Source of the DNA: Melieria omissa | Taxonomy: Eukaryota > Arthropoda > Insecta > Diptera > Ulidiidae | Length of the DNA stretch: 64,000 bases | Direction of reading: 5' to 3' | NCBI GenBank assembly: GCA_963971225.1 | Contig: OZ020269.1 | Coordinates: 9,368,201 to 9,432,200, forward strand | In this document: positions 25,301-36,344 of the stretch, in pieces | How positions within the stretch are numbered: position 1 is the stretch's first letter | How the letters are laid out: every line of letters starts with the position of its first letter | The notes under the pieces: model-generated | Databases searched by the model: none | What the model saw: only the letters and a program-made list of their open reading frames with translations | What the model was told of the DNA's origin: nothing | Made by a program: the position numbers and the translations under genes

Positions 25301-26952
25301 TATTCCAATACATTCAGCACCCCTTCTCTGCAAGCGCACTTCCTCTTCCTCATCCTCATCTACACAATAAACAGAACAATAACGAATCAAGAGGTCGGTA
25401 GCTTGAAATTAATTTGAAATCTCTCGGGAACTGCACAGGAAAGTATTGAGTCTCGTATTTAAAGTAAACGCTAAAGAAGTTTTCATTGCTGGTGAACGTA
25501 ATACGTAAAGGCATACGATTTTTTTGTTGTTTTTTAAGTCAATACAAATTAAAAACAAAAAACGATTAAACAAGAAACCACAAAAACCATAAGCATAAAA
25601 AATGTGTAATTGTATTTGCAATTTGTGAAAAACACACAAAAACGAAACTCTTTAAAAACATACATACATAACTTTACACTCTATACACAATACATACATA
25701 CATACACCGCTGTGTTTTGAAATGCGTTGGCAGCAGGTTTAGCATTAAAAAAGCAACACCAATCGAAAAATGTAGTTGCAACAACAGAAGGGAAACATTT
25801 TTAAAAGTTCCCGACTCTTTTTATACACGTATACAAAAGATAATTTACAAAAAAGAAGGGAAGGTCGAAGAAACGGCATAATGTAACTATATAACTGATA
25901 ATATTAATGATGACAATGATTATGATGATTACGTCGATATTGATGTTGATGATGATGACAATGACGACGACGTTGATAATGATGATGATGATGAAATTTG
26001 CTGGCAAATAAACTGAAAATATTGTGATAGAACGACGACAACACGTACACAGCAACGCGGACCGACTACGGGAAATGGCCACCGCCGCAATAGCACTGCT
26101 TCCGATCAAATTGGACACTCGGCGACCGCTGCAGCGCTTCGGGCCGATCTGTTGCTACTAAGAAGCAACAACTAAGGGCAGCGAGTCAATGCTGGATTGC
26201 AAATGCTGTGCTTTAGAGTGACCAGACACAAGTGCAATTATACCAACATTTGCAATTTTCCCCATTGTAAAACAGTTTTGATTTGAATGGTATGTTTTCG
26301 TTTTTATTTACTATTTCTTATTATTTCCTTTGTGCGCTAATTTGACTTTTGCAAATTTTTTAAAGTGCTGATTTAGTTGAAAATTTTTATTGAATAATAT
26401 TTTAAATTTTTTACACATTATTTTATTATTATTATTAGAATTATCTAATAATTATCATTATTAGAAATTTACAAAAGTATTGCAATTTTATTACTTTCTT
26501 TTTAACTGTGAATAATAGCGTTGAAATTCGAATTGTTAATTTGAATTGTTAATCTGTCGCTAAATCAATGTTGTTTACGCTTGAAAGCGTTGATGTTTTT
26601 TGGAATATTTTTCATTTTTACTCATTCCGCATTCGATGATTTTCACACTCGAAAGCGTTGAACTTTTTGAAGAACTTGTTGTGATCGGTGGACATTTTTT
26701 AAATCCACTTTCCAATAAGATTGTTTTTTGGGGCTAACCTACCTTTTGCCAAATTTTTGAGCGCCCGCACTTTTAAACCCCACATGAACCCCACATTGAA
26801 CACAAATACTTAAATTTACTTTTGATTCTCGCACCGACAGGCAAGACTGCTTCGGCTCGCCCTTCTTCAATGCCTGCATTGAGGCCTTGCAGCTGCATGA
26901 GGAAATGGACAAGTACAACGAGTGGCGCGACACTCTCGGCAGGAAGAAGTAA
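22393..26952 (+). CDS. ITP: Ion transport peptide precursor (main, amidated form)
   Basis: Exons 22393-22613 and 26841-26952 encode a 110-residue neurohormone precursor of the ITP/CHH family, which in insects acts on ion and water transport and thirst. A signal peptide (about residues 1-22) and a short propeptide end at Lys32-Arg33. The mature peptide starts SNFFDLECKG and has the six-cysteine CHH pattern. The last exon supplies QDCFGSPFFNACIEALQL and ends WRDTLGRKK, where GRKK marks C-terminal amidation and leaves a 73-residue hormone. The first exon ends TGCAA before GTAAGA, and the last begins with G after CCGACAG, restoring Lys. The ATG directly follows an acceptor (TTTGCAG), so a non-coding 5' exon lies further upstream. 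Two further 3' exons sit inside the intron. Confidence 0.95.
24098..24239 (+). CDS. ITP: ITP-like alternative terminal exon, proximal
   Basis: This alternative 3' coding exon is spliced after 22613. It follows an acceptor (CTCACGCAG) and starts with the single base G that completes the split Lys codon. It then reads LNCFTHETFGECLKVLMIPE and ends NGSPLPFDIASLQ before TAA. It keeps the remaining three cysteines of the CHH fold but has a longer, non-amidated tail, the mark of ITP-like (ITPL) isoforms. The precursor would be 120 residues. Which Drosophila ITPL number it matches is not certain. Confidence 0.93.
24733..24874 (+). CDS. ITP: ITP-like alternative terminal exon, distal
   Basis: A second alternative 3' exon of exactly the same length (142 bases) and phase as the proximal one. 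It follows TTTATTTTTAG and again starts with G. It reads KNCFDSKWFGECLKVLLIPP and ends NGSPISFPQPVPT before TAA. Its cysteine positions match those of the proximal exon, while its tail sequence differs. The two exons look like an old tandem duplication. The precursor is also 120 residues and lacks an amidation signal. Confidence 0.93.
24875..26840. other. ITP intron with simple repeats
   Basis: Intronic sequence between the distal ITPL exon and the amidated-form exon. It includes a long GAT/GAC-rich tract (about 25908-26000), AT-rich DNA with an ATT-type run near 26420-26435, and a short run of CATA units near 25690. No other gene is supported. Confidence 0.6.
25908..26000. repeat. GAT/GAC-rich trinucleotide tract
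   Basis: Interrupted GATGATGAC units within the last ITP intron. A shorter relative lies at about 27075-27140 after the ITP stop. Confidence 0.75.
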
Positions 26953-28760
26953 GGGGTGCGGCGGGATGTGCAGCTACTGCGAAGCATTGACAAGCATTGA
27001 ATCTTCGTTGAACTGGACCTGGACGACGACGTAACCGATGACTCCGATGTTTGTTTGGCATGCAGATAACGTTAATGAGGATTACGTTGGTGTTAATGAT
27101 AATGTTGATGACCATAATGATGATGATGATAATGATGACGGCAGCTACGCACTAACCAGACGACATTGAAATACTTGACCATGGATACGCAACAATTAAC
27201 AGTAGAAGGGAATGTCTTTTTAGTAAACTAATGCACACATACATACGTATTTAAAAATATTTAGAATCAAAAACAAAAAACCAAAACTAGTTGAAAATAC
27301 ATATTAAATATCAATATATTCCAAGATGCAAAAAAACAGAAAGAATTTCGCTCAAAAACATATAGCAAATTGCATCACCTAATCGCTCATAAATGTTTGA
27401 TGTATGTGTAAAATTGTTTAAACAAAAGCACACAAAAAAAGCAAAAATTAAATTAAAAACCGAAAGGAAATATTTAGTCCACCACAAGAATTGACCAATG
27501 GCAAATGCTACTAATCGAAAATTTCTGAATTATACGAATATGCAGTGAGAATGCTGTGGTTTTATGTGCTGGGTCTGAGCCCAATATTCGCATAGCAATG
27601 TACAATGTGTTTGTTTAATTAACGTTTAGTGATGATTACGTTTATTACGCCCCTTAGTTTATCCTCCTCCTCAATGCTAGCCCCCCACCTTACCTTACAA
27701 ACACAAATGATAACAAGAAACCCAGCCCAACCACTGATGAACAAATCGAATCGCATCGAATTGCATCGAACCAAACCGAATTGAGTCAAGTCGAATCGAA
27801 TCCAATCGAGTCGAGTCGAATTGAGTCGAACAAACACAAGTATTGCAAATGTCTGATGTAAATAAATGATTATGCTTTTTATAAATATTATTATTATAAT
27901 AATTAATATGGTTACAATTAAATTATTAATGCTTCAGTTTCATTGAATTTTGTATTAAATTATTCAATCACTCAGCCGAGTGATTGATTTACCTTCTCCT
28001 TCATTACTATCCTTATTGCTGCTATTAGTAGTAATAATAATTTAAATATTAATTACAAATAATATCATTAATACCACTATTACTTCACTATAATCATGAT
28101 TAAGTTATTTCACTAATGACTTAGTTTTTAGTTGTTTCATTAAGAACAAACAAAAAAACGAAAAGTATTTTAATTTGTAAATTGTCTTTGCAATAAATCC
28201 GTAGGTTATGCTATGTTAACATTAATTTTTTTTATACTGAAACTTGCAATCGAAATATTCAATAGACCACAAGCAGAGAAAGAGATTAAGAAGAATAAGG
28301 AGAGTTTCTACGGCAAAGAAATAGTCCCTTCGTTTGCTATAGCATTGAATGTCGTATCGTCGTATATTTATTTTTTAGTATTTGAGTTTTTATATTGTTT
28401 AATTTTTAATTTGAAACTTCTTTGGATCTAGTCGTAAAATAAAGATTGTATAATTCAAAACTTAAGTGTGAGTTGTTTCATTAATTTAATGGTGCTTAAC
28501 TTCATTGAACGCTCACGTTTTGGGGAAAAGTTCATAGTTCGAGTATTAAAAACACGAACGACTACATAAGTATATGAGCGGTAGTGCGTCGGATTTCGAG
28601 TTCAAGGATTATACTTTCGAATTCCAACTCAATCAATCCTAGTGATCTGCGCAAGCATTATAAAAATATCTTGCAATCCATCAGCTTCACTTTCAAATAC
28701 TGCCTCTCTTTTTTTCGCGCTCTACAAACCAAGTACACAGTGAAAAAAGGTTGTGATATA
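26953..28760. other. ITP 3' flank, simple repeats
   Basis: After the ITP stop come a second GAT-rich tract (about 27075-27140) and long AT-rich sequence, likely including the ITP 3' UTR. A pentanucleotide array of TCGAA/TCGAG type lies at about 27740-27832. No further gene is recognised up to the MITE at 28761. Confidence 0.5.
27740..27832. repeat. TCGAA/TCGAG-type pentanucleotide array
   Basis: About ninety bases made of imperfect 5-bp units (GAATC, GAATT, GAGTC). Examples are CGAATCGAATCCAATCGAG and GTCGAGTCGAATTGAGTCG. It is a simple repeat, and the minus-strand open frame over it is not a gene. Confidence 0.8.
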
Positions 28761-28962
28761 CAGTCGTGTCTGGGTATAGTGAACACCCTATATAGTGAAC
28801 ACCCAAGTTTTTACATGGAGTACTCTTAATATTGAACACAATTTTGAATGTAATTTCAAGCAAAAACTAAAAAGTGTATTTTGAGCAAATAAAACGAGTT
28901 TTCGAACAAAAATTTTAACCTTTCTATAGCAATAATTAGTTCACTACATCCAGACACGACTG
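28761..28962. mobile_element. 202-bp pogo/Tc1-type MITE
   Basis: The ends are CAGTCGTGTCTGG followed by GTATAGTGAAC on the left, and on the right, read inverted, CAGTCGTGTCTGG followed by ATGTAGTGAAC. TA flanks the element at 28759-28760 and 28963-28964. The interior is AT-rich and non-coding. CAG-starting ends with TA duplication fit the pogo/Tc1 branch. No transposase is present in the window. Confidence 0.8.
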
Positions 28963-29125
28963 TACAAACGAATACTACACAACAAGACAGTTGTACTTCA
29001 AGAACTGTTAAGTAGAACAACAATGAAGTAGAAGAAAAATGAAATAACTAGAACAAAACTCAAGTATGAAGTATGAGCCGTTTTTGCTCTATATCAAAAA
29101 TTAAAAATGTTTACAATTATATTAA

Positions 29126-30237
29126 CCCTTTCCGGAAATTTGTACGATATATCGTAAAATTTTTTTGACGATTTTTTATTTGACAGCGAACGCACTTTTT
29201 ATGCAACAGCTTTTTAATTTTGATTAAGTAGGCTGTGTTGTATCATTCCGTTTAAAAATGTAAATCATAATAGCCGTGGCTACACAGGATGAATGCGTTT
29301 TGTAATCAGCTTTTTGCAAGATTTTGAAAAACCAGCAAATGATGGTACTTCTGCATAGAAATTTTTAAATATTTAATACTTTTTGATACTAAAAAGGGAA
29401 ACAATTTCAAAGTTTGAATCTCAGTTGATTCATAGAACTTACTAAAGTTAACATTTTTTTCGTCTAAATATTTTTCCCGAGCCTTTAAAAAAAGTGTACG
29501 ATATATTGTACAAATGACCACAAGGGTTGCAAAGTTTTATACGATATATCGTACAAATGGAAAGCAAAGGTTGCAAGATATGTTTGCTTTTTTTTTAAAT
29601 TATAGGTTTGGTAACAGATTTTTTACGTTTGTATGCCTGCCACGCCCACCTGTAAGCCACGTGGCTAGTAAAATTCGACTATTCGACAATTTTCGATTAA
29701 AAATAAGAATTTCTAGATGGTTTTGTGTTTTACTGGGCAGACACGGGTTATATAAGGTTAGTCGTACTTGCCACTCCCACTGCGATAATAAGAATCGGCT
29801 ATATTCAGTATCTTTTTGTAAAGCTATACTAATTTTTATTGATTCTGTATTTTATTGAGAGAAAAAGGGCTTTGCAACAACAACAACGGTTATATAAGGC
29901 CTAATAAATGTGAATCAATTGTTTATTATATAATTTATATAACTTTCGATCAAAATAAAATCACGTTTTAATTTTTTTTCGTTATAATATATGTTTTCTA
30001 TCAAAAAATCAATGAGTTGTTCACAAAATTAAAAAAATGGAAACGAAAAATTCATGAATTTTTACTCCTTTGCGGACCATTGTACGATATATCGTACACA
30101 ATTTATAAAGCTGTAATTCTCAACCAAAATGATTTTTTGACATTGTTTTGTATTTTATTGCTAAAATGTTCAATAAGAGTCAATATTTTGAAGGAAAAAT
30201 TTGTATCTCAAGAAATGTGGAAAATGACCGGAAAGGG
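29126..30237 (-). mobile_element. Non-autonomous piggyBac-like element, copy B
   Basis: The 1112-bp element has inverted ends CCCTTTCCGG and CCGGAAAGGG, flanked by TTAA at 29122-29125 and 30238-30241. That is the piggyBac target signature. There is no transposase frame. Palindromes of the form TGTACGATATATCGTACA occur at 30081 (perfect) and, with mismatches, at 29141, 29495 and 29539. Their positions mirror those of copy A. The two copies lie 11 kb apart in opposite orientation, on either side of the ITP gene. Confidence 0.85.
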
Positions 30238-30389
30238 TTAAACTTTATACTATACATTTCTTTTTCGACCTGTTTTGATATTTTGCTTCGAAACACAACA
30301 CAAACAAGGAAGTATTTACGTTGTTGCCGAGCAAGCACATAGAACATTTTGATTCGATGTCAACGCTACACAGAAGTATATATATAAAA

Positions 30390-30566
30390 AACAAATTTTT
30401 AATTTTTTTACACGATTTTATTCCATTTAGTACGAAATATTAAAAATTTTTAATTTTTTTACACGATTTTATTCCATTTAGTACGAAATATTAAAAAATT
30501 TTTTCTTTTTAAACCGTGTTAAATCAAAACCGCGTAAAAAAGACCGTGTAAAAACAGAATTAGGTG
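30390..30566. mobile_element. Partial MITE end with 51-bp duplication
   Basis: The right end (about 30540-30566) carries the same CCGTGTAAAAACAGAATTA end as the 21849-22148 MITE, here followed by GGTG and TA. Just inside it, a 51-bp unit containing ACACGATTTTATTCCATTTA is repeated twice almost perfectly (ACACG at 30410 and again at 30461). The left end is not clear. Confidence 0.55.
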
Positions 30567-31221
30567 TACAATAGAAGTGTTGCGCAGCTTTCTAATCAAT
30601 ACCAAGTAGCAAAAGACTGTTGTGAACGGAAAGGCTAGAAAATCTCCGAGAATAAAATAATTGTTTGCGCTCCCACTCGCCGTTTAGAAGGGTCACAAAA
30701 TTATAGATTCTTTCCATTCATTTAGATACAAAATCTATCGCACAATCAATCTATCGTAAGTGGATGTGGAAAGCTAGGCCCGAGTCATGCAAACACATAC
30801 ACATTTTTAAATCATCGTTTTATCCGAAGACACGTAATATTTTGACTATATTATTGAATTAAACTTATATCCTATTTACAGTTATATTCCTAAGAACTGC
30901 GTTGGATTTTATGAATTTTAAAATTTTACACAAAACATTGTTATAGCACTCGCTGTAATATTATCGCCACTACTGTATTGCCAGAGCATTGTTTTTTGCA
31001 CTTACTTCAGTGTTTCAAATTCACCAACAAACAAGCAATTGGGAGAGATTTGAGCTGGCAATGCTGTGCCAGGAAACATCTACGCCAGATAGTTTGGTAA
31101 AGTTTGGCAATTTCGGTTCGCAGCAACGATTATCGCTTTATTTTATTTATTATTTTATCGCTGGTTTGATGGTTTGGTTGATTATTTATCGCTGGTTCGC
31201 AGATTCAACAAACAGCTAAGG
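30567..31221. other. Intergenic, probable ZCCHC8 promoter region
   Basis: AT-rich sequence between the MITE remnant and the ZCCHC8 start codon. The transcription start should be near the end of this interval, but no TATA box or initiator can be singled out. Confidence 0.4.
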
Positions 31222-33322
31222 ATGGAGGACCACGTAAAACAGCCGGCTGAAACGAATATTGGTGAACCTGAAACAATTGCGACAGTAGCGACGATAGTGG
31301 AAGCCAACAACGAAATTGCCACGGCCGTTCCTTTAGTGGCGGAGGCGGCAATAGGTAACAGCGATGTCGAAGAGGGCGAAGTAGACGAAGCCGAGGAGGC
31401 CCTGGAACAAGTGCTGGTGCCCAGAGAGCGCACATTAGCGTTTGAAATCAAGTTTGCAAATAAGGGCTTCTTCCGCCAGTACGGCAACGATATTCTGTCT
31501 GCTCTGGATGAAACGCTCAATAGGGAACCGCAATCAGTCGATCAGGAGAAAGCTGAGTTTGAGTTTACTATAAACGAGACCGCTGACGACAGTGTGTCAG
31601 GCGAGTCTAGCGAAGAGGGTGTGGTGACAGTGAGCGCATTTCTTACAGTTGCACAACTGGATGACCCAGTTGAAATAGCGGGCCAGTCTGTCGATAGCGG
31701 GGTGGCCAACAGTGTTGATTCTGTTGGGGTTATGGCACCGCCAACCGCGCCTGAGGAAAAAGAGTCGTCACCCGACCTGGACTTGGGATCGCTGTTCACC
31801 ATTGATACGGCGGGCACCTCAAAGTTGGACACGGTGCAGGTGCCGTCGTACAAGCGCGCCATCAAGGACGTGCTGGACGAGGAGTCTGCACAACGTAAGA
31901 GACAAAAGCAGGAGATCGTTGAATGCCCACGGCCCAGAGCAGTGGGTGTGTGCTTCAATTGTGGCTCGTCGAAACACGGACTGCGCAACTGCTCAAAGCC
32001 GCGCAATAGCAGTCGCATTAATCGCGCCAAGAAGGCCTTCAGCAGTAAGCATGAACGGTACCATGTGGACGTTGAACAGCGTTTCGCGCATTTGCGACCA
32101 GGCGTCATTAGTGACAAGTTGCAAACCGCGCTGGGACTGCGGCGCGGCGAGTTGCCATTCTTCTTTTATCGTATGCGTGTGTTGGGCTATCCGCCAGGCT
32201 GGCTAGAAGATGCCAAGGTGGCCTCGTCGGGCATGGCGCTTTTTAACTCGGATGTAAGCACTTTCGTATATGTTTCAAGTTTAGTAATTCAGTTGGCTTT
32301 GTAGGGCAATGCTGTGGAAGAATCTGACGATGTAATTACAGAGGATGGGATGGATCACAAATATAACGTGTCTAAGATTGTAGACTTTCCAGGCTTCAAT
32401 GTGGACCCGGGGCCCAAATTTTATGACGTTAGTTTGCGTTTTTCGTACGCAGAAGATTAAGGGCGATTTTGTAATCGTATTTTCGTCATTGCAGGATTAT
32501 CAGCATCATGACGTTCCGCCCATAAATTGGCGGCAAACGAAAGATGAATTTATCAAGAGATTGGGCGATAACGTCATCAAAGGCTACAAGCGCAAAAAAC
32601 TGAAGGATTTGCCACCTACTGAAAGCGTTGCTGCGTGCGACAGCAGCGCCACCAGTCTGGAAGTAGCCGATATGGATATCGAAGATGCCGATATAATATC
32701 GGAAACAAATGTTATATTCACGCGCCCGCTGCCACCTCCGGAACCAGGAAGTAGTGGAGAACAGCCGCCACCACCACCGCCGCCTGACTCGCCACCTGTT
32801 AATAACTCTGCCTGCACCGACACCTCATGCAATTCCTCGTCCGAAGAGCGTTCGCAGTCTCCTTCACTGGCTGACCTGGAAGCACAACAACAGCAACTTT
32901 TGACGGAATTACAAACCAGCAACTTGCATGTGATAACTGAACCGGACGATTCGTTGATCGATGAAGTGCTCGAGTTGGACGACACGCAATCCTCGATGAA
33001 TGCGAGCAGTGACCAAGCTCTGGAGAACACGCCAGCAGCAGCTTCCCCAACGCCTACCACACCGCTCTCAACTCCATCCACGCCACAGCCAAATGAGCCA
33101 AAGCGTTCGGATGTTATCAAAGAGTCACATATGGGTACACCGTTGCTCAAGTTCTCACCGTTCGACCAGCTACCGGCTGGTGAGAATTTCAAGGTCGGTG
33201 TTAGCGATGTGATTAATTTTGAAAACCTGCCCGACTCGACCGGCAAATATGAGCAAATGAAAGTTGTCATCAAGAAGGTCCGGAACATAATTACAAGACT
33301 GCACGATGACGATGATGACTGA
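31222..33322 (+). CDS. ZCCHC8: ZCCHC8-type zinc knuckle/PSP protein (NEXT complex)
   Basis: Three exons (31222-32253, 32305-32427, 32495-33322) give a 660-residue protein. The family scaffolds the nuclear exosome targeting complex with the MTR4 helicase and RBM7, directing unstable nuclear RNAs to decay. A CCHC zinc knuckle (CFNCGSSKHGLRNC, about residues 245-258) follows an acidic N-terminal half. A PSP domain comes next (about 290-330), with GVISDKLQTALGLRRGELPF and a downstream GYPPGWL. The second half is acidic, Ser/Pro-rich and disordered, with a PPPPPPP tract, and ends in a run of Asp. Introns are 51 and 67 bp, both phase 0 (GTAAGC...GTAG and GTTAGT...GCAG). The start is the ATG at 31222, which opens the acidic segment; an earlier in-frame ATG at 31174 is possible. 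Confidence 0.9.
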
Positions 33323-34381
33323 AGACGATTGCGTTATGCGGAGGACAAGAACTGCTAAGGAGATCGCCTTTTCCGTGTTTGTATGTTGAGTGCGTGAGTA
33401 AGGTTTTGCGTGAATGGAAGGTAGATATAACGGAATTAAAATAGGATGCACAACTTGCTGTTCATATTCAAACCACAACACATCGATTCCCAAGCAAACA
33501 AAATAGTGCGAAATGTCTATTTACTTCCCTTATCCACTATCTACAATTTAAGGCTGTCGATTTTCAATCTTAAATTGTGCAAGACTTAGACAATTTCAAC
33601 AAAAACTCAAAATGTTACTTAATGTGGCGTTCAAATGTTTTATAAACACTAATATTATGTATAGATACGGAATGGAAATTATATGAGTTCAAGGATATTA
33701 ACAATATAAGCTACATTTCACACAGTGTCACTTTGTAGGTGATTTATAAAAAATAACTCTCAAATGACGCTAGGTTCATGTCGGTGTATTAGCAAAAATT
33801 CGGTTATAAAACATTCTCTATGGTAAATTTCACTTTAAAAAGTGTACAAAATATCTATGCGACTAAAACCACTAAACGTATGGTTCTAAATTCATTTATT
33901 TTAATAAATTTGTATAATTAAACGTTCGAAAAAAAAAACATTTCAAATAAAACAAGAAAGCCAAATAAATATTGCATGGGTTGGATGTTGCTGCAAAAAT
34001 ATATTCTAAATGCAATTTGCAATAAATCTGCTGATATACAGATTTCACTCGACTTTGCTTGCAAGTGGAAAGTATGTACACTTTGCAGCAACATAATTTT
34101 GTTTCAATACGTTTATCGAATTTGTATGTGGAATTTTGAGTGGCACCCGTGAAAAGTTCACTTTAATTTTAATATGTATTCAAATTTCGGTTCAAAAGAT
34201 ATATGTGTGTGGGCATATGTACTGCATATAAGTAAATTCCAATTATGCTTTAACTAACAATTTCGTTAGACTTTAATCTGTCTGTGAATATAAAAATTTA
34301 ACAAAAGTACACGAAGGAAAGCTGGGAAGTGGGAATCCGATAGATTACAGACACATTCATCACTGGACCGATGCTCTCCAG
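33323..34381. other. Convergent 3' UTRs of ZCCHC8 and SMIM14
   Basis: The interval lies between two stop codons facing each other. It is AT-rich with possible poly(A) signals on both strands near 33895-33950 (ATTAATAAA-like and TTTATT). The two transcripts' 3' ends probably meet or overlap here. Confidence 0.5.
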
Positions 34382-34839
34382 CTAGTTGACTGCGGGCGGC
34401 GCTGGCGGTGGCGGCGGTGGTGGCAGCCCGCCGTTAGGATTCTGTCCCGGCGTACGCTTCGTATTGGTCAACTTGAGAATGGACTCGGGCCGTATGAAGT
34501 ACATAATGACAGCGAATACCATGAACATCGTCAGCATCGTGAAGTTGCTCTCCTCACCACCGGCAGTATGCGGTGTGGCATCGCGCATCCGACCGGAAAC
34601 TGGAAATTAAAGTGACAGTGATTCAAAGTATAAAAGTTATTATATTAATGCTCACCGTCAATGCATTCGGTGTCCGTGCAGTGATTCTGGCTCTGGCGTA
34701 TCTAAGGAATGAGACGGAGAAAAATGGAATTTAGCGGTGGACTCCCGAACCGCACATGGCCACTTACAAATGCCAACAGTCGCTGCATGGCGAACTCGTG
34801 CGACCAGACGCACTCGCAGCCATCAAATTCATCGCCCAT
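34382..34839 (-). CDS. SMIM14: SMIM14-like small integral membrane protein
   Basis: Three minus-strand exons (34768-34839, 34656-34701, 34382-34599) give a 111-residue protein. It begins MGDEFDGCECVWSHEFAMQR and continues through IRQSQNHCTDTEC to a single membrane helix (TMLTMFMVFAVIMYFI). It ends with a proline-rich tail (PPPPPPPAPPAVN). The cysteine-rich N-terminal block, the QSQxxCTDTEC motif, the FI/LRP after the helix and the PAPP tail match the SMIM14 (C4orf34) family of ER-associated membrane proteins. Its molecular role is unknown. Splice sites are GTAAGT, GTGAGC and matching AGs. A TTGCAG acceptor just upstream of the ATG (near 34895) implies a non-coding first exon. Confidence 0.9.
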
Positions 34840-34899
34840 ATTTGTGCGTTTTGTTGAAGCTATTCAAACGCTCTGCTTGTAGGCCGTTCTGTTTCTGCA

Positions 34900-36344
34900 A
34901 TAACAAATGGCACGAGTAATCAATATAAATATTTTACGGGCGTCATGTAACTCGACTGCAGTGTTTTTGTACAATTTTGTGACCAATTCTGCCCGCTTGC
35001 GTTATTCCACTAAAGTGTCGATGTGTTAGCGCAGCCGTGAAATGAAAGTAAATAGCGCTAATTGTAGTCAAAGACAATAGAAAATAGGTAGCGATAGAAT
35101 TGACTTATCGAAATTGAAAGCAAGTCACAACTTATACTGTTTGACAGGCGGACTGCTTTGGCAATTAAGTGTGCATATTGCCAGCACTACAATATCGTCA
35201 ATAGATGCCACAACGTAACTCCGCTTACCATCCGTTAAGCTGTGTATGTAGTGCACCGACTGCGAGCTGATTGCGCGACTAATTTTCAGCTTTCCATGCT
35301 TGCGAGCGTTGCCGATTTTTGCTTTATTCGTTTTACATTTGTTGTACTCTAGCACGCATTATGCCAGCAACTGATAAAATTGAAAGCGGAGCGTAGATGT
35401 TCTCAAAATTGCAATTTACGTGCTTTATGGCTGCTGGGCGGTTGTTTTTGTCGTTTTCGTTTTGCTCTTGATTTTCTGTTTTTATCAGGCTTTTCGTTCT
35501 GTAGAATTGAAGACAATCTAAATGACATTTTTACTGTCGAATACTTGAAAAATAAGTCATAGTTATGATCCAGACAAATTTTGCACGCTTTCAGGACACA
35601 AATAAAGTACAACTATCAAATTCTGGACTGAATAGCTCAACATGGCACACGAGGCGTTAAACGTGGGTCGAGCTGCGGCGATAGATGGTACTCGTATATT
35701 AAAATGATGTTTGCTAAATTCAGCTCAATTTGTGCGAGTGAAATAGCCGAACTAGCGCTAACGTAATACAACGAGAACTGTTGAAAATAGCTTGCAATGT
35801 TTGAATTATTTCTTTGTCACAGTTGCCTCGTAGGGGACACGTCATTCCAGCTGCTTTAAGCTGACGTTGTAATTACAGATTTGCCAAAAAAAAAACGCAA
35901 ACTGTTCCCCGAAAATAAAGTGAACGATAAAACGACATCACTAGAGGATAGAATCGAAAATAAGTCAAATTTGCAAGCTGATCGCCAGGCACTATAGTTC
36001 ATTGAACAGCCACCAATGTCTGCTTTGTTGACCCACTAATTTCTACTAATTTCCGCTCATCGAAGGTCACAACTAACCGCCGTTAGCAGTGATACGCCGA
36101 TGAACCAAATTTAATGTAAAGGTCAAGCAGAAAACAACTTCGCTCAATTAGGGAAGTAATTGAGCGAAGCAACCATCCCTCGCATTTAGAACTTTCCATT
36201 CAACGCTCACTAACTGTTGGCTGATTCCGAAATTAATCGCTAGTATGAGTTCATTTGCGCTGCTCTCAGCGGTAGGAAAGGGGGCGGTCTGGACGGTATG
36301 GGTTTACAGCACCAGCCCAACAAATCAGTAGGCACGCGGAAGGA
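34900..36344. other. Intergenic, SMIM14 5' region
   Basis: Presumably holds the 5' non-coding exon and promoter of SMIM14. No domain-bearing open frame is present. A short inverted repeat GCTCAATTA/TAATTGAGC lies at about 36143-36168. Confidence 0.45.

Noticed and set aside
31542..32117. 191-residue minus-strand open frame
   Set aside because: Antisense shadow of ZCCHC8 exon 1.
32584..33288. 234-residue open frame antisense to ZCCHC8
   Set aside because: It is a shadow of the real coding exon; the Ser/Gly-rich composition mirrors the sense codons.
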